64,000 bases of DNA from Streptomyces violens (GCF_000717745.1 NZ_JOBH01000011.1:217772-281771), one strand, 5' to 3'. Positions 8,625-17,868 are shown, counted from the first letter of the stretch. Translations and numbers: made by a program. Notes: generated from the letters alone by a model not told the origin.

Positions 8625-8738
8625 TCTTGAGCTCGTCGCCGGGAAAACCGGTGCAGAGCCCGGCGTTGGTGGTCCAAGGAAAGGCGCCCCACTTCCTGTG
8701 GGGAGATGCAGGTGCAAGGCCTGCCCAGCGCTCGCGAC
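8625..8738 (+). ncRNA. Orphan structured RNA element of unknown class (candidate)
   Basis: Between tetR and a strong terminator lies a densely paired stretch. CGCCGGG (8637-8643) pairs with CCCGGCG (8659-8665) around a GGTGCAGAG segment. CCCCAC (8687-8692) pairs with GTGGGG (8698-8703), and its TTCCT loop (8693-8697) can pair with AGGAA at 8677-8681 as an H-type pseudoknot. GCAGG (8708-8712) pairs with CCTGC (8720-8724) around TGCAAGG. The GGGAA...CCGGTGC...CCGG core recalls the P4 region of cobalamin riboswitches, but I see no convincing B12 box and no gene downstream on the + strand. It could be a tetR 3'UTR, a 3'UTR-derived small RNA or a new class. Not identified. Confidence 0.45.
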
Positions 8739-8775
8739 GAACCCCGGTCTCCCACAGGGAGACCGGGGTTCTTTT
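8739..8775 (+). terminator. Rho-independent terminator
   Basis: A perfect 15-bp stem (8739-8753 with 8757-8771, core CCCCGGTCTCCC) with an ACA loop is followed by TTCTTTT. It ends transcription from tetR and the structured element, and may also stop the convergent arcA transcript. Confidence 0.9.
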
Positions 8776-8820
8776 CGGTGGGGGGGCAGCGGCCATCGCG
8801 CAATCACAGGCCACGCGGCT

Positions 8821-10083
8821 TCAGAAGGCCACCGGGTCGCGCATGATCGGACAGGTCATGCAGTGCCCACCACCGCGGCCGCGCCCCAGTTCGGCGCCGA
8901 CGATGGTGATGACCTCGACCCCGGCCTTGCGCAGCAGCGTGTTGGTGTGGGTGTTGCGGTCGTACGTGAAGACGACGCCCGGCTCGACGGCGACGGCGTT
9001 GTTGCCGCTGTCCCACTGCTGCCGCTCGGACGCGTACACGTCGCCGCCGGTCTCGATGATCCGCAGGCCGCTCAGGCCGAGCGCCTTGGCGACGACGTCG
9101 ACGAACGGCGTGGCGCCCTCGTCGGTGATGTGCACACCGGGCGCCTTGTCGGTGGGACGCAGCGAGAATGTGTGCACCGAGTCCATGATCCGCGGATAGA
9201 GCGTGACGATGTCCCGGTCCGCGAACGTGAAGACCGTGTCCAGGTGCATCGCGGAGCGCAGCTTCGGCATTCCCGCGACGACGACATGCTCGGCGGCGCC
9301 CTTCTCGAACAGGGCGGCGGCGACCTGCGTGATGGCCTGGCGGGAGGTGCGCTCGCTCATGCCCATCAGGACGACGCCGTTGCCGACGGGCATGATGTCG
9401 CCGCCCTCGAAGGTTGCCTGCCCCCAGCCCTTCTCGGGGTCGCCCCACCACACCGTCGACCCCACGAAGTCCGGGTGGAAGAGGTAGACCGCCTTCATCA
9501 GCAGCGTCTCGTCGTGCCGCGCCGGCCAGTAGAGCGGGTTGAGGGTCAGTCCGCCGTACAGCCAGCACGTGGTGTCGCGGGTGTAGAGCGTGTTGGGCAG
9601 CGGCGGCATCAAGTATTCGCGCGCGCCGGTGGATTCGCGCGCCAGCGACACATAGGCGGAACGGTGGTCGTCCGGCAGATCGGCGGTGGCGAGCCCGCCG
9701 ATGAGGTACTCCGCGAGCAGCCGCGGCTCGAGCGTCTCCAGGAACGCGCGGGTGTCGTCGATGAGGCCGACCCCGACCTGATTGGCGACGATCTTGCGGT
9801 CCAGGAGCCATGCCTTCGCCTCGGGGATCGCCACCGTCTGCGCGAGCAGCTCGTGCAGCTCCACGACGTCGACGCCGCGCCCGCGCAGCTTGTTGACGAA
9901 GTCGGCATGGTCGCGCTGCGCGTTCTCCACCCACATGACGTCGTCGAAGAGCAGGTCGTCGGAGTTTGTCGGGGTGAGCCTGCGGTGCGCGAGCCCCGGC
10001 GCGCAGACGAGGACCTTGCGCAGCCGGCCCACCTCGGAGTGGACGCCGTACGCGGCGGAAGCAAAGGTGTCGTGGTCAGTCAC
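8821..10083 (-). CDS. arcA: Arginine deiminase
   Basis: Hydrolyses L-arginine to citrulline and ammonia, the first step of the arginine deiminase pathway, in the cytoplasm. The 420-residue length is usual. The N-terminus carries [17 protein letters not shown], the middle [14 protein letters not shown], and the C-terminus [13 protein letters not shown] with the catalytic Cys at about 408. Start is GTG at 10083. It is followed upstream by an APC permease on the same strand, a typical arcA-arcD pair. No ornithine carbamoyltransferase or carbamate kinase is in the window, so the rest of the pathway must be elsewhere or absent. A structured element and terminator lie just past its 3' end. Confidence 0.96.
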   Translation of the reverse strand: MTDHDTFASAAYGVHSEVGRLRKVLVCAPGLAHRRLTPTNSDDLLFDDVMWVENAQRDHADFVNKLRGRGVDVVELHELLAQTVAIPEAKAWLLDRKIVANQVGVGLIDDTRAFLETLEPRLLAEYLIGGLATADLPDDHRSAYVSLARESTGAREYLMPPLPNTLYTRDTTCWLYGGLTLNPLYWPARHDETLLMKAVYLFHPDFVGSTVWWGDPEKGWGQATFEGGDIMPVGNGVVLMGMSERTSRQAITQVAAALFEKGAAEHVVVAGMPKLRSAMHLDTVFTFADRDIVTLYPRIMDSVHTFSLRPTDKAPGVHITDEGATPFVDVVAKALGLSGLRIIETGGDVYASERQQWDSGNNAVAVEPGVVFTYDRNTHTNTLLRKAGVEVITIVGAELGRGRGGGHCMTCPIMRDPVAF

Positions 10084-10106
10084 GGTGTGCCTTCCGGGGG
10101 TGACGT

Positions 10107-11564
10107 TCAGAGGCTGATCCAGCCGGCGGCCAGGGCCACGATGCCGAGCACGGCGCCGACGACGGAGACGACGAAGATGATGAGCTCCCGCGGCGAGAAC
10201 AGGCGTCTGCCCTGCTCCCTGCGGGCCATCACGAACAAGATCGTGGCCGGGGCGTAGAAGATGAACGACACCAGGACGAACTTCAGCCCGGCCGCGACGA
10301 GCATGAACGCGGTGTAGACCGTGGCGACGGTCGCGATGGTGGTCTCGCGGGGGGTGGTGCGCCCGCCGTCGGTGAGCGGATCGGCCCGCGTTCCGATCTT
10401 CACGGCGAACCCGGCCGCCAGCAGGTACGGGATGAGCGAGAGCGAGCTGGTCAGGTCGAGCGCGAAGTTGAACGCGTCGTCCGAGAACGCGGTGGCGACG
10501 AGGACGAGCTGCGAGAGGGCCGTCGTCAGCAGCAGGGCGGGTACCGGGACGTCGGCCCGGTTGGCGCTGCGCAGGAAGCGCGGCATGTCGTCGTCCTTGG
10601 CGGCGACGAACAGTACTTCGGCGGCCATCAGGGTCCAGGCCAGATAGGCGCCGAGCACCGAGATGATCAGGCCGACGCTGATGAACACCTTGCCCCAGGG
10701 GCCGACGGCCTCCTCCAGGGCCCCGGCCATGGACGGCTGACGCAGCTCGGCGATCTCGGCCATCGGCATGATCCCGTACGAGACGATGACCACGGAGGCG
10801 AAGACGGCGAAGACGCTCAGGAAACCGAGGATCGTCGCCTTGCCGACATCGGAGCGCTTCTTAGCGTGCCGGGAGTAGACGCTCGCCCCCTCGACGCCGA
10901 GGAAGACGAAGACGGTGGCGAGCATCGTGCCGCGGACCTGGTTGAACAGGGAACCCGCGTAGTCCGCGCCGCCCCAGTTCTCCGCGAAGACGTCCGCCTT
11001 GAAGTAGAAGAGCGCCAGCAGGACGAAGACGAGGATCGGCACGATCTTCGCCACGGTCACGATCTTGTTGATCGCCGTGGCCTCCTTCACGCCGCGCCGG
11101 ATCATCAGGAAGAACGCCCACAGCCCGGCCGAGGAGAGCACCACGGCGATCGCGGTGTCGCCTTCGCCGAGCGCGGGCCAGATCGCGCCTACCGTGGACA
11201 TGATCAGCACCCAGTACGTCACATTGCCGACGCAGGCACTGGCCCAGTAGCCGAACGCGGAGAAGAAGCCCAGGTACTCGCCGAACCCGGCTTTGGCGTA
11301 CGCGTAGACGCCCGCGTCCAGATCGGGCCGGCGCACGGCCAGGGACTGGAAGACGAAGGCGAGCATGAGCATGCCCGTGCCGGCGATGGCCCAGGCGATG
11401 AGCGCGCCCGCGACCCCGGTCTCCTCGGCGAAGCGCCCGGGCAGCGAGAAAACCCCCGCGCCGACCATGGAGCCCACGACCATGGTGATGAGGGTGAACA
11501 GGGTCAGTTTCGCCGGCGGTGGGGACTGTGCTGCCGGGTCGGCGGTGGTGGCGGCCTTCTCCAT
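10107..11564 (-). CDS. APC-family amino acid antiporter (arginine/ornithine type)
   Basis: Membrane transporter of the amino acid-polyamine-organocation superfamily, 485 residues with 12-13 hydrophobic segments. The first membrane helix contains the hallmark [15 protein letters not shown]. It lies 23 bp upstream of arcA on the same strand, which makes arginine/ornithine exchange the most likely role (ArcD-like). I use the ATG at 11564, behind GAGGAC, in place of a TTG ten codons earlier. The divergent lipoprotein gene starts at 11728. The family is clear; the substrate is inferred from context. Confidence 0.88.
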   Translation of the reverse strand: MEKAATTADPAAQSPPPAKLTLFTLITMVVGSMVGAGVFSLPGRFAEETGVAGALIAWAIAGTGMLMLAFVFQSLAVRRPDLDAGVYAYAKAGFGEYLGFFSAFGYWASACVGNVTYWVLIMSTVGAIWPALGEGDTAIAVVLSSAGLWAFFLMIRRGVKEATAINKIVTVAKIVPILVFVLLALFYFKADVFAENWGGADYAGSLFNQVRGTMLATVFVFLGVEGASVYSRHAKKRSDVGKATILGFLSVFAVFASVVIVSYGIMPMAEIAELRQPSMAGALEEAVGPWGKVFISVGLIISVLGAYLAWTLMAAEVLFVAAKDDDMPRFLRSANRADVPVPALLLTTALSQLVLVATAFSDDAFNFALDLTSSLSLIPYLLAAGFAVKIGTRADPLTDGGRTTPRETTIATVATVYTAFMLVAAGLKFVLVSFIFYAPATILFVMARREQGRRLFSPRELIIFVVSVVGAVLGIVALAAGWISL

Positions 11565-11727
11565 GTCGTCCTCACGATCGCGCTGCGGAGTCAACGGGAC
11601 GCTCAGGCAACAGTCTCTTGCCGAATCGAGGGACGCACCTTTTATGGGGACAGTTGCATGAATAGCCGGATTTACATGGTGCGTGCATCATGGGGGCAAG
11701 CCGTCCTACGAGAGAAGGTCCACAGCC

Positions 11728-12330
11728 ATGCGACGCACCGTGAGGTCGGCCGTGCCGGCCGCGCTGGCCGCGTGCGCGGCGGCGAGTGCTCTGGCGCTGT
11801 CCGCCTGCAGCACCGACAACGGCAACGACGCGGATCCGAGCGTCAGTGCCCGCCCCACCGCCCCCGACACGTCGAACTTCTCGGGCGAGCCGCCCTCCGC
11901 GCTGGCGTCGAAGAAGGCCGAGGTGAAGGAGTCCGCCTCCAAGGCGGCGGAGTCGGCCTCCCAGCGGGCGCACGACTTCGAGGCGTCGGTCTCCGCCGAC
12001 GTGGAGCGCAACCGCCAGGAGTTCACGAAGGAGCTGGACAAGGCCGACGGCCGGGGCAACGCCATGAAGGACGTCTCCCTGACCGGCAAGCCCCTCGCCC
12101 AGACCAACGGAGTCCGCGCCCAAGTCGTGAACATCACCAACAGCACCGACGAGACGGCCTCCTACGCGGTGCGGGTCGACTTCCGCGACGCCGACGGCAA
12201 GGTCGTGGAGTCCACCGTCGTGGGTGCCAAAGACGTGAAGCCCGGCGACAAGGCGCAGCCCCTGGCGATCAGCACGAAGCCGCCGGAGCCGCACCTCACC
12301 GCGAAGATCGCGAAGGCGCAGCGGTACTGA
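11728..12330 (+). CDS. Secreted lipoprotein with FxLYD-like C-terminal domain
   Basis: 200-residue exported protein. The N-terminus has a signal peptide ending in the lipobox LSAC, so it should be anchored in the membrane by a diacylglyceryl-Cys at about residue 27. A helical, charged middle (repeated KAAESASQRA-like segments) precedes a beta-rich domain, VRAQVVNITNSTDETASYAV, that resembles FxLYD domains. Start is ATG at 11728 behind AGAGAAGG. Function unknown; it is divergent from the arginine antiporter and not evidently linked to it. Between its stop and the glycerate kinase (about 225 bp) I see no gene. Confidence 0.8.
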   Translation: MRRTVRSAVPAALAACAAASALALSACSTDNGNDADPSVSARPTAPDTSNFSGEPPSALASKKAEVKESASKAAESASQRAHDFEASVSADVERNRQEFTKELDKADGRGNAMKDVSLTGKPLAQTNGVRAQVVNITNSTDETASYAVRVDFRDADGKVVESTVVGAKDVKPGDKAQPLAISTKPPEPHLTAKIAKAQRY

Positions 12331-12555
12331 GAGGTCGGTGGGTGACAACACGATCGAACGCCCGGCGAGGGCCGTGTCAATGCCCCTGACCCAGACGGCC
12401 TCGACTCCCATGAGACGCGAGGCTTCTGGACGGTCGCTCACTCACCTGGAGCAGCCAGGCCCGGTGGGGCTTTGGGAACCATGTCCGTGAGACGGCCCAA
12501 GCGTCCGTCCACCTGGCAGACCACACCCGGTCAGCCGGGACGCGTACCGCACCGG

Positions 12556-13707
12556 TCACGCGGCCAGGCGGGCTCCGAGGAGCACCATGCGCAGCGCCCG
12601 CTCCGTCGCGTCCGTGAGGAACTCCGCGCCCCTGCCGAGTGCCTCGTGCAGCGACACGGGGGCGGGCAGGATCGAGCTGTACGCGTCCACGCCCACGGCC
12701 TCGATCTGGCGCGCGCCCTCGCCGATGGTGCCGGCGAGCACCAGGACCGGGCGCCCGGACAGCTTGGCGCGCCGGGCCACTTCGGCCGGCACCTTGCCGC
12801 GCGGCGTCTGGTGGTCGAGCGCGCCCTCGGCGGTGACCACCAGATCGGCGCGGGCCAGCCGGGCGTCCAGGTCGAGGTGGTCGAGGAGCACGTCGAAGCG
12901 GGGGAGGAGCCGGGCGCCGAGGGCCGCGAGTCCCGCGCCCAGGCCGCCGGAGGCGCCGGTGCCGGCGCCGAGCCGGAGGTCGGTGTCGGTGGGCAGATCG
13001 CGCCCGAGGACGTACGCCCAGCGCTCCAGGGCGGCCGAGAGCTCCTCCACCTGCCGCGGGGTCGCGCCCTTCTGCGGGCCGAAGACGCGGGCCACGCCGC
13101 GCTCCCCGCACAGCACGTTGTACGGATTGCAGGCGACGAGCAGTTCGACGTCCTTGAGGCGGGGGTCGAGGTGCGTCGGATCGATGCGGTCGAGGCGGCC
13201 CAACTCGCGGCCGCCGGGCGGCAGTTCGTACCCCTTCGCGGTGAGCAGCCGGGCGCCCAGGGCCTGGAGCGCGCCGGCGCCCCCGTCGGACGTGCCGGAA
13301 TCGCCGCAGCCGACGAGGATGCGGCGTACGCCCGTGTCGAGGGCGGCGCGGAGCAGCTCGCCGACGCCGTACGTGGTGGTGGCGCCCGGGTCGCGCCGGG
13401 TGTGCGGCACCAGGGAGAGCCCGGCGACGGCGGCCATCTCGACGACGGCCGTACCGGAGTCCAGCAGCGCGAAGTGGGTGCCGACGGGCTCGCCGACCGG
13501 GCCCGTCGCGGGCAGCGCGACCAGGCGTCCGCCGGCGGCGGTGGCCAGCGCGGCGGCCGTGCCCTCACCGCCGTCCACCAGCGGAATCAGATCGACCTCG
13601 GCCCCGGGGACCACGCGGCGCACCCCGGCGGCGATGGCCTCGGCCGCGGCCCGGGCGGACAGCGACTCCTTGAAACCGCTGGGCGCTACGGCGAATCGGG
13701 TCAGCAT
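12556..13707 (-). CDS. Glycerate kinase
   Basis: 383-residue kinase of the GarK/GlxK family that phosphorylates D-glycerate, feeding glyoxylate or sugar-acid breakdown into glycolysis. The N-terminus shows APSGFKESLSA and DLIPLVDGGEGTA, both family signatures, and the middle carries GCGDSGTSDGGAGALQALG. It is the second gene after the DASS carboxylate transporter on the same strand, with a 74-bp gap. This suggests uptake and phosphorylation of glycerate or a related acid. Start is ATG at 13707. Confidence 0.93.
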   Translation of the reverse strand: MLTRFAVAPSGFKESLSARAAAEAIAAGVRRVVPGAEVDLIPLVDGGEGTAAALATAAGGRLVALPATGPVGEPVGTHFALLDSGTAVVEMAAVAGLSLVPHTRRDPGATTTYGVGELLRAALDTGVRRILVGCGDSGTSDGGAGALQALGARLLTAKGYELPPGGRELGRLDRIDPTHLDPRLKDVELLVACNPYNVLCGERGVARVFGPQKGATPRQVEELSAALERWAYVLGRDLPTDTDLRLGAGTGASGGLGAGLAALGARLLPRFDVLLDHLDLDARLARADLVVTAEGALDHQTPRGKVPAEVARRAKLSGRPVLVLAGTIGEGARQIEAVGVDAYSSILPAPVSLHEALGRGAEFLTDATERALRMVLLGARLAA

Positions 13708-13744
13708 GTGGGTTCCTTAGGGTTGAAGTGGGTGCCCGGCTCAC

Positions 13745-13802
13745 GGATCGGTTCACGGCCTGAGGAGCGGTACGGATCGGCTCACGGCTCGAGGAGCGGT
13801 AC
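13745..13802. repeat. 29-bp tandem duplication at the 3' end of the DASS transporter gene
   Basis: Two adjacent 29-bp copies starting GGATCGG (13745 and 13774) differ at three positions. The second copy contains the transporter's last codons and stop; the first lies outside the gene. A recent slip duplication of a gene end. Confidence 0.85.
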
Positions 13803-15200
13803 GCCCAGCAGCGGCCACACCGCGAGCGCGAACAGCAGGACCAGCGCGGCGGTCAGCGGGGCCAGTACGGCGGACAGCCGCAGCAGGTCGCGCGGCGCGT
13901 ACGTGGGCGTCCCGGGTATCTCGGCGAACAGCGCGACCGGCTTCGCGGAGGCGGGCAGCGTGTGGCAGAACCCGGCCGCCGCGGTGGACGCGAGGGCCGC
14001 GGCGACCGGGTTGACCCCCGCACCGACGGCGGCCGCCACCACCAGTGGCACGAGGACGGAGGAGCGGGCCGAGCGGGACTGCAGCACCAGATGGGCGGCC
14101 GTACTGAGGACGATCACGACGGCCAGGAAGAGGGCGGGCGGTACCGCGACGGGCAGCCCGGAGACCAGCCACCGGGCCGCGCCGGAGTCGGCGAGCGCGA
14201 CGCCCATCGCCATCGTCGCGGCCATGAAGAGCAGCAGCGCCCAGGGCACGGTCTTGAGCGCGTCCTTGAGGCGCACGGTGCCGAGGGCGGGGGAGACCGC
14301 GACGACCGCGCCGGTCAGGGCCACCACCGCGGGCGGCACCCGGTGCAGCGGCTCGCTGCACCACAGTGCGACCACCGTGCCGAGCAGCAGCGCACAGCGG
14401 GTCTCCTCGGTGCTGAGCGGACCGGTGACGGGCTGCTCGCTGTGCTCCTGGATCTGCTCGGTCGTGATCCGTACGGGACCGCGGCGGTCGGCCCGCCGGG
14501 TCGTCGTCAGGAGGACGGCCTCCGCGGCAAGGTGGGACGAGGCGACGGCGAGCGGCAGGCCGAGCAGCAGCCAGCGGGTGAAGTCGATGCGCTCGCCGGT
14601 CGCCTCCCAGAGCACCGACACGGTGATCAGATGCGCACCGGCCCCGATCAGGGTCGCCACCGCGGACAGCAGGATCACGGTCGGAAAGAGCAGCGCGAGC
14701 ATCACGACCAGTCGCTTCCGGTCGGCGAGCACCTTGGCGAGCGCCAGGAACACCGGCAGCGCGAGTGCGGCGCGGCCCGAGGTGGCCGGCACCGCGAAGG
14801 CCGTGACCACCAGTGCCGCGGTCGTCAGATGCGTCAACTGCCGCACGCTGCGCGCCCCGCTGACCAGGAACGCGGCGGCCCGCCCCGCGAGCCCCGTCCG
14901 GGCCACCGCGGCGGCGAGCACGAACGCGCAGATCAGCAGCCACACGGTGGAGTCCCCGAGGGTGCCGAAGAGCGTCTCGCTGCTGATCACCCCCGTGACC
15001 GTGAGGGCGAGTCCCGCGCCCAGGGCGATGTACGTGTCGTCGATCGGCGTGCCGATCCACGCGCAGGTGGCGAGGGCGAAGACGGCGAGGGTCAGCCGGG
15101 CGTCGCCGCCGAGCCCGGGGAAGTTCCCGGGCACGACGAGCAGGGCGCAGAGGCTCAGGGCCACGCACAGGGTCGCGGCTTGGCGGAGGTTCAGGCTCAC
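13782..15200 (-). CDS. DASS/SLC13-family carboxylate transporter
   Basis: 472-residue integral membrane protein with about 12 hydrophobic segments and the two-repeat layout of divalent anion:sodium symporters. Conserved-looking stretches are PATSGRAALALPVFLALAK in the first half and LVLQSRSARSSVLVPLVVAA in the second, corresponding to the substrate/sodium hairpin regions. GTG start at 15200. It is followed by glycerate kinase, so a hydroxy acid or dicarboxylate substrate is likely. A 28-bp site that also precedes the neighbouring two-component operon lies 32-59 bp upstream of the start, which suggests control by that system. Confidence 0.85.
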   Translation of the reverse strand: MSLNLRQAATLCVALSLCALLVVPGNFPGLGGDARLTLAVFALATCAWIGTPIDDTYIALGAGLALTVTGVISSETLFGTLGDSTVWLLICAFVLAAAVARTGLAGRAAAFLVSGARSVRQLTHLTTAALVVTAFAVPATSGRAALALPVFLALAKVLADRKRLVVMLALLFPTVILLSAVATLIGAGAHLITVSVLWEATGERIDFTRWLLLGLPLAVASSHLAAEAVLLTTTRRADRRGPVRITTEQIQEHSEQPVTGPLSTEETRCALLLGTVVALWCSEPLHRVPPAVVALTGAVVAVSPALGTVRLKDALKTVPWALLLFMAATMAMGVALADSGAARWLVSGLPVAVPPALFLAVVIVLSTAAHLVLQSRSARSSVLVPLVVAAAVGAGVNPVAAALASTAAAGFCHTLPASAKPVALFAEIPGTPTYAPRDLLRLSAVLAPLTAALVLLFALAVWPLLGVPLLEP

Positions 15201-15231
15201 CCCCTCAGCGTCGGATGACGCCGTGAGTCAT

Positions 15232-15259
15232 CGATGAGCCGTACATGAAGGGAACTTCA
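15232..15259. promoter_or_regulatory. Putative response-regulator site upstream of the DASS transporter
   Basis: A 28-bp element with CGATGAGCCG, then ATGAAG, then CTTCA (inverted TGAAG-N4-CTTCA). It is identical at 23 of 28 positions to the element at 17765-17792 in front of the two-component operon, and overlaps the response-regulator stop codon. Confidence 0.65.
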
Positions 15260-15919
15260 CGCGGACAGCCGGTACCCCATTCCGCGTACCGTCTCCACCC
15301 GCTCGGCGCCCAGCTTCTTGCGCAGCGCCCGTACGTACACATCCACGATGTTGGAGCCGGGGTCGAAGTCGTACCCCCAGACGTGGGAGAGGATCTGCTC
15401 GCGCGAGAGCACCTGCCCCGGATGGCGCAGGAACAGCTCCAGCAGCACGAACTCCCGGGCGGTCAGGTCCACCAGCCGCTCGCCCGACCGCGCCCTGCGG
15501 GTCCGCAGGTCCAGCGACAGCCCGCCGCTGCGCAGCACCGTCACCTCGGGCGCGCGCGCCGCCGTACGCAGCCGCAGCCGCACCCGCGCGAGCAGCTCCT
15601 CGAAGCGGAACGGCTTGGTCATCCAGTCGTCCGCGCCGCCCTCCAGACCCGCCACCGTGTCGCGTACGGAATCGCGTGCGGTGAGCACGATGACCGGCAG
15701 GGTGATCCGGTCCTCGCGCACCTGCCGCAGCACGGTGAAGCCGTCCCGGCCCGGCAGCCCGATGTCGAGCACCATCAGGTCGAAGCCGCCGGTGAGCGCG
15801 TAGTCGTACGCCGAGTCCCCGTCGCCGACGACCGTCGTGGTGAAGCCGTTGGCGCGCAGGCCCTTCTCGATGAACGAGGCGATCCGCTCCTCGTCCTCGA
15901 CGATGAGAATCCGCTTCAA
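15257..15919 (-). CDS. OmpR/PhoB-family response regulator
   Basis: 220-residue two-component response regulator: receiver domain (residues 1-115) and winged-helix DNA-binding domain (about 125-218). Phospho-acceptor Asp52 lies in VLDIGLPG, the acidic pocket is VEDEE at 8-12, and the conserved Lys is in MTKPF. The C-terminal domain has LVDLTAREFVLLELFLRHPG and VWGYDFDPGSNIVDVYVRALRKKLG. TTG start at 15919 overlaps the TGA of the sensor kinase (TTGA), so the pair is translationally coupled. Matching sites in front of this operon and of the DASS transporter suggest its targets. Confidence 0.94.
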   Translation of the reverse strand: MKRILIVEDEERIASFIEKGLRANGFTTTVVGDGDSAYDYALTGGFDLMVLDIGLPGRDGFTVLRQVREDRITLPVIVLTARDSVRDTVAGLEGGADDWMTKPFRFEELLARVRLRLRTAARAPEVTVLRSGGLSLDLRTRRARSGERLVDLTAREFVLLELFLRHPGQVLSREQILSHVWGYDFDPGSNIVDVYVRALRKKLGAERVETVRGMGYRLSA

Positions 15920-17409
15920 CTGCCCACCCCGTTCTTCTCGGTGTTCTTCGCTGTGTTCTTTTCGGTGTTCTCAATCTCCAGTACGAAGGTGGCGCCGCCG
16001 CCCTCGGTGGCGTGCAGCCGGACCCGGCCCCGGTGGCCCTCGGCGATCGCGCGGACGATCGACAGGCCGAGGCCGGCCCCCGAGGTGCGCGTCCCGCGGC
16101 GGGCCGTCCCGCGCCGGAACCGCTCGAAGATCACCTGGGCGTCCTGCGGCTGCACGCCGGGCCCGGAGTCGGCGACGTACAGCTCGATACGGCGGCCCGC
16201 GGCGCGCGAGCCGATGCGGATCGTCTGTCCGTGCGTGGTGTGCTGCACGGCGTTCTGCGCGAGCTGCACCATGGCCTGGGTGATGCGCTGCGGGTCCACC
16301 TGGATCTCGCGGTCGGCGACCTCGCCCAGCTCCCAGCGGCGCTCGCCCAGCGTGCGGGCCTTCACGAAGACATCGGCGGTGAGCTCGGCGAGCTGAACCG
16401 GCTCCGGGGTGACGAAGTCGGGCCGCTCGGCCTTGGCGAGCAGCAGCAGGTCCTCGACGATGCGGCTCATCCGGTCCAGCTCGTCGGTGACCAGCCGCAC
16501 GGTCTCCTCGCGCTCGGCCGGATCGTCGCCCATCAGCTCCAGATGGCCGCGCACGATCGTGATGGGGGTGCGGAGTTCGTGCCCCGCGTCGTCGACGAAG
16601 TCGCGCTGCGCCGCGAAGGCCCGCTCCAGCCGGTCCAGCATCCCGTTGAACGTGTCGGCCAGCGCGGCGATGTCGTCCCGCCCCTGCACGGGGATCCGCC
16701 GGGTCAGATCCTGCTCGGTGAGCTGCGCTGCGGCAGTACGCACCACCCGTACGGGCTTGAGTATCCGGCCCGCGACGGCCCACCCGATGCCCGTCGTCAT
16801 CAGCAGCGCGACCCCCGAGATGGCGAGCAGGATACGGAATACCTCGTCCGCCTTGTCCCGCTCGCGCTCCGGGTGAAAGGCGACGACGAAGGCGGCCTCG
16901 GGACCGTCACCGTGCGGACTTCCGCCGTGCCGGGCGACATCGACCTTGGCCCAGCGGATCTCGCCCGCCGGACGCCGCAGGGTGCCGGTCGGCTCCTTCG
17001 AAGCGAAGATCGCCCGGCGCGCCGCGGCATCGTCGCGCAGCGGACGCTCGGTGGGGATCTCCCGCGGCTGTACGAGTTTCGCGGGCTCGCGGCCCTCCCG
17101 CCGTACGAGACCGATCAGCTCCTCGTCGGCATCGGCGTACTGCCGCTCCAGGAAGACCCGGAGCAGCCGGTCGGGTTCGGTGAATCGGCGGCCGGTCTCC
17201 GGGTCGAAGCCCTGTTCCTCGAAGTTGGCGAATTCACTGGCCTCCTGCGCGAGCAGCCGCGTGATCCGGTGATCCACGTCGCGCAGCAGGATCGAGCGGG
17301 TGGTGGCGGCCACGGCGGTGAGCGCCACGGCCATCACCACCAGGAGCCAGAGCAGGATGCGGACCCGGGCGGATATCCGCCGGCGCGGTGCCGGATCAGC
17401 CGTCGTCAC
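15916..17409 (-). CDS. HAMP-domain sensor histidine kinase
   Basis: Membrane sensor kinase partnered with the response regulator it overlaps. A first membrane helix (VRILLWLLVVMAVALTAVAA) is followed by an extracytoplasmic domain of about 170 residues, a second helix, a HAMP domain (GRILKPVRVVRTAAAQLTEQ), HisKA with DDAGHELRTPIT, and an ATPase domain with GAGLGLSIVRAIAEGHRG. The start is uncertain: in-frame ATGs at 17496, 17460 and 17433 would overlap the small upstream gene by up to 101 bp. I choose the GTG at 17409, preceded by GGAGACC and overlapping by only 14 bp. Signal unknown; carboxylates are a guess from the flanking transporter. Confidence 0.93.
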   Translation of the reverse strand: MTTADPAPRRRISARVRILLWLLVVMAVALTAVAATTRSILLRDVDHRITRLLAQEASEFANFEEQGFDPETGRRFTEPDRLLRVFLERQYADADEELIGLVRREGREPAKLVQPREIPTERPLRDDAAARRAIFASKEPTGTLRRPAGEIRWAKVDVARHGGSPHGDGPEAAFVVAFHPERERDKADEVFRILLAISGVALLMTTGIGWAVAGRILKPVRVVRTAAAQLTEQDLTRRIPVQGRDDIAALADTFNGMLDRLERAFAAQRDFVDDAGHELRTPITIVRGHLELMGDDPAEREETVRLVTDELDRMSRIVEDLLLLAKAERPDFVTPEPVQLAELTADVFVKARTLGERRWELGEVADREIQVDPQRITQAMVQLAQNAVQHTTHGQTIRIGSRAAGRRIELYVADSGPGVQPQDAQVIFERFRRGTARRGTRTSGAGLGLSIVRAIAEGHRGRVRLHATEGGGATFVLEIENTEKNTAKNTEKNGVGS

Positions 17410-17731
17410 GGTCTCCGGCGCCGCGGTCGTCATCGTCGTCGGCGGAGTCGTCGGCGCCATCATCGGACGCACCGCCGGACGGGCCGCCGGAGGCATCGTC
17501 GGACGCGTCGCCGGAACGGTCGTCGCTCACCGGCGGCCGCGAGACCACCTCGTCGCTGGGCGTCGGCCCGGGGCCGGTCGGCCCGGCCGACGGGGAGCCG
17601 CTGTCCAGCTCGACCTTCGGGGGCGCCTTGGGCGATTCCGGGCTGTCGGTGAGGGCGTAGCTGGTCGCCGCGATACCCAGCGGTATCGCCACGACCGCGG
17701 CGAGCGCCGCCATGCGTTGCGAGAAGGCCAT
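17396..17731 (-). CDS. Small membrane-anchored or secreted protein with an acidic tail
   Basis: 111 residues: a hydrophobic N-terminal segment (MAALAAVVAIPLGIAATSYA), a Pro/Ser-rich linker, and a tail with many Asp residues ending DDDDDRGAGDRDDG. It resembles no named family. It is the first gene of the operon and overlaps the kinase start, so it probably acts with the sensor, like accessory proteins in other Streptomyces two-component operons. The acidic tail could bind cations; that is only inference. Confidence 0.75.
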   Translation of the reverse strand: MAFSQRMAALAAVVAIPLGIAATSYALTDSPESPKAPPKVELDSGSPSAGPTGPGPTPSDEVVSRPPVSDDRSGDASDDASGGPSGGASDDGADDSADDDDDRGAGDRDDG

Positions 17732-17764
17732 GGCGACGAGCCTGCGGGACGTACCGCATCGTCA

Positions 17765-17792
17765 CGATGAGCCGGAGATGAAGAAATCTTCA
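17765..17792. promoter_or_regulatory. Putative response-regulator site upstream of the two-component operon
   Basis: Second copy of the 28-bp element (CGATGAGCCG, ATGAAG, CTTCA) found at 15232-15259. It lies 34-61 bp upstream of the first gene of the operon, which fits autoregulation. Confidence 0.65.
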
Positions 17793-17868
17793 TCCAGCGG
17801 GCGGGCTGCGGTCGTGGCGCTCACGGCTGACTGTCTCCCCAGGTACACGTCCCACGGGTGCGGCCGCA

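Noticed and set aside
8637..8724. Calling the element after tetR a cobalamin riboswitch
   Set aside because: The P4-like core is suggestive, but the B12 box and the CCACTG region are not convincing and no gene follows on that strand.
11654..11691. ArgR-like half sites (TTGCATGAAT and TGCATCA) between the arginine antiporter and the lipoprotein gene
   Set aside because: They do not form one convincing ARG-box palindrome; only isolated TGCAT elements are visible. Binding data would be needed.
12331..12555. Possible coding remnant between the lipoprotein and glycerate kinase genes
   Set aside because: Short frames on both strands give no recognisable protein and no ribosome-binding site; I see nothing I can name there.
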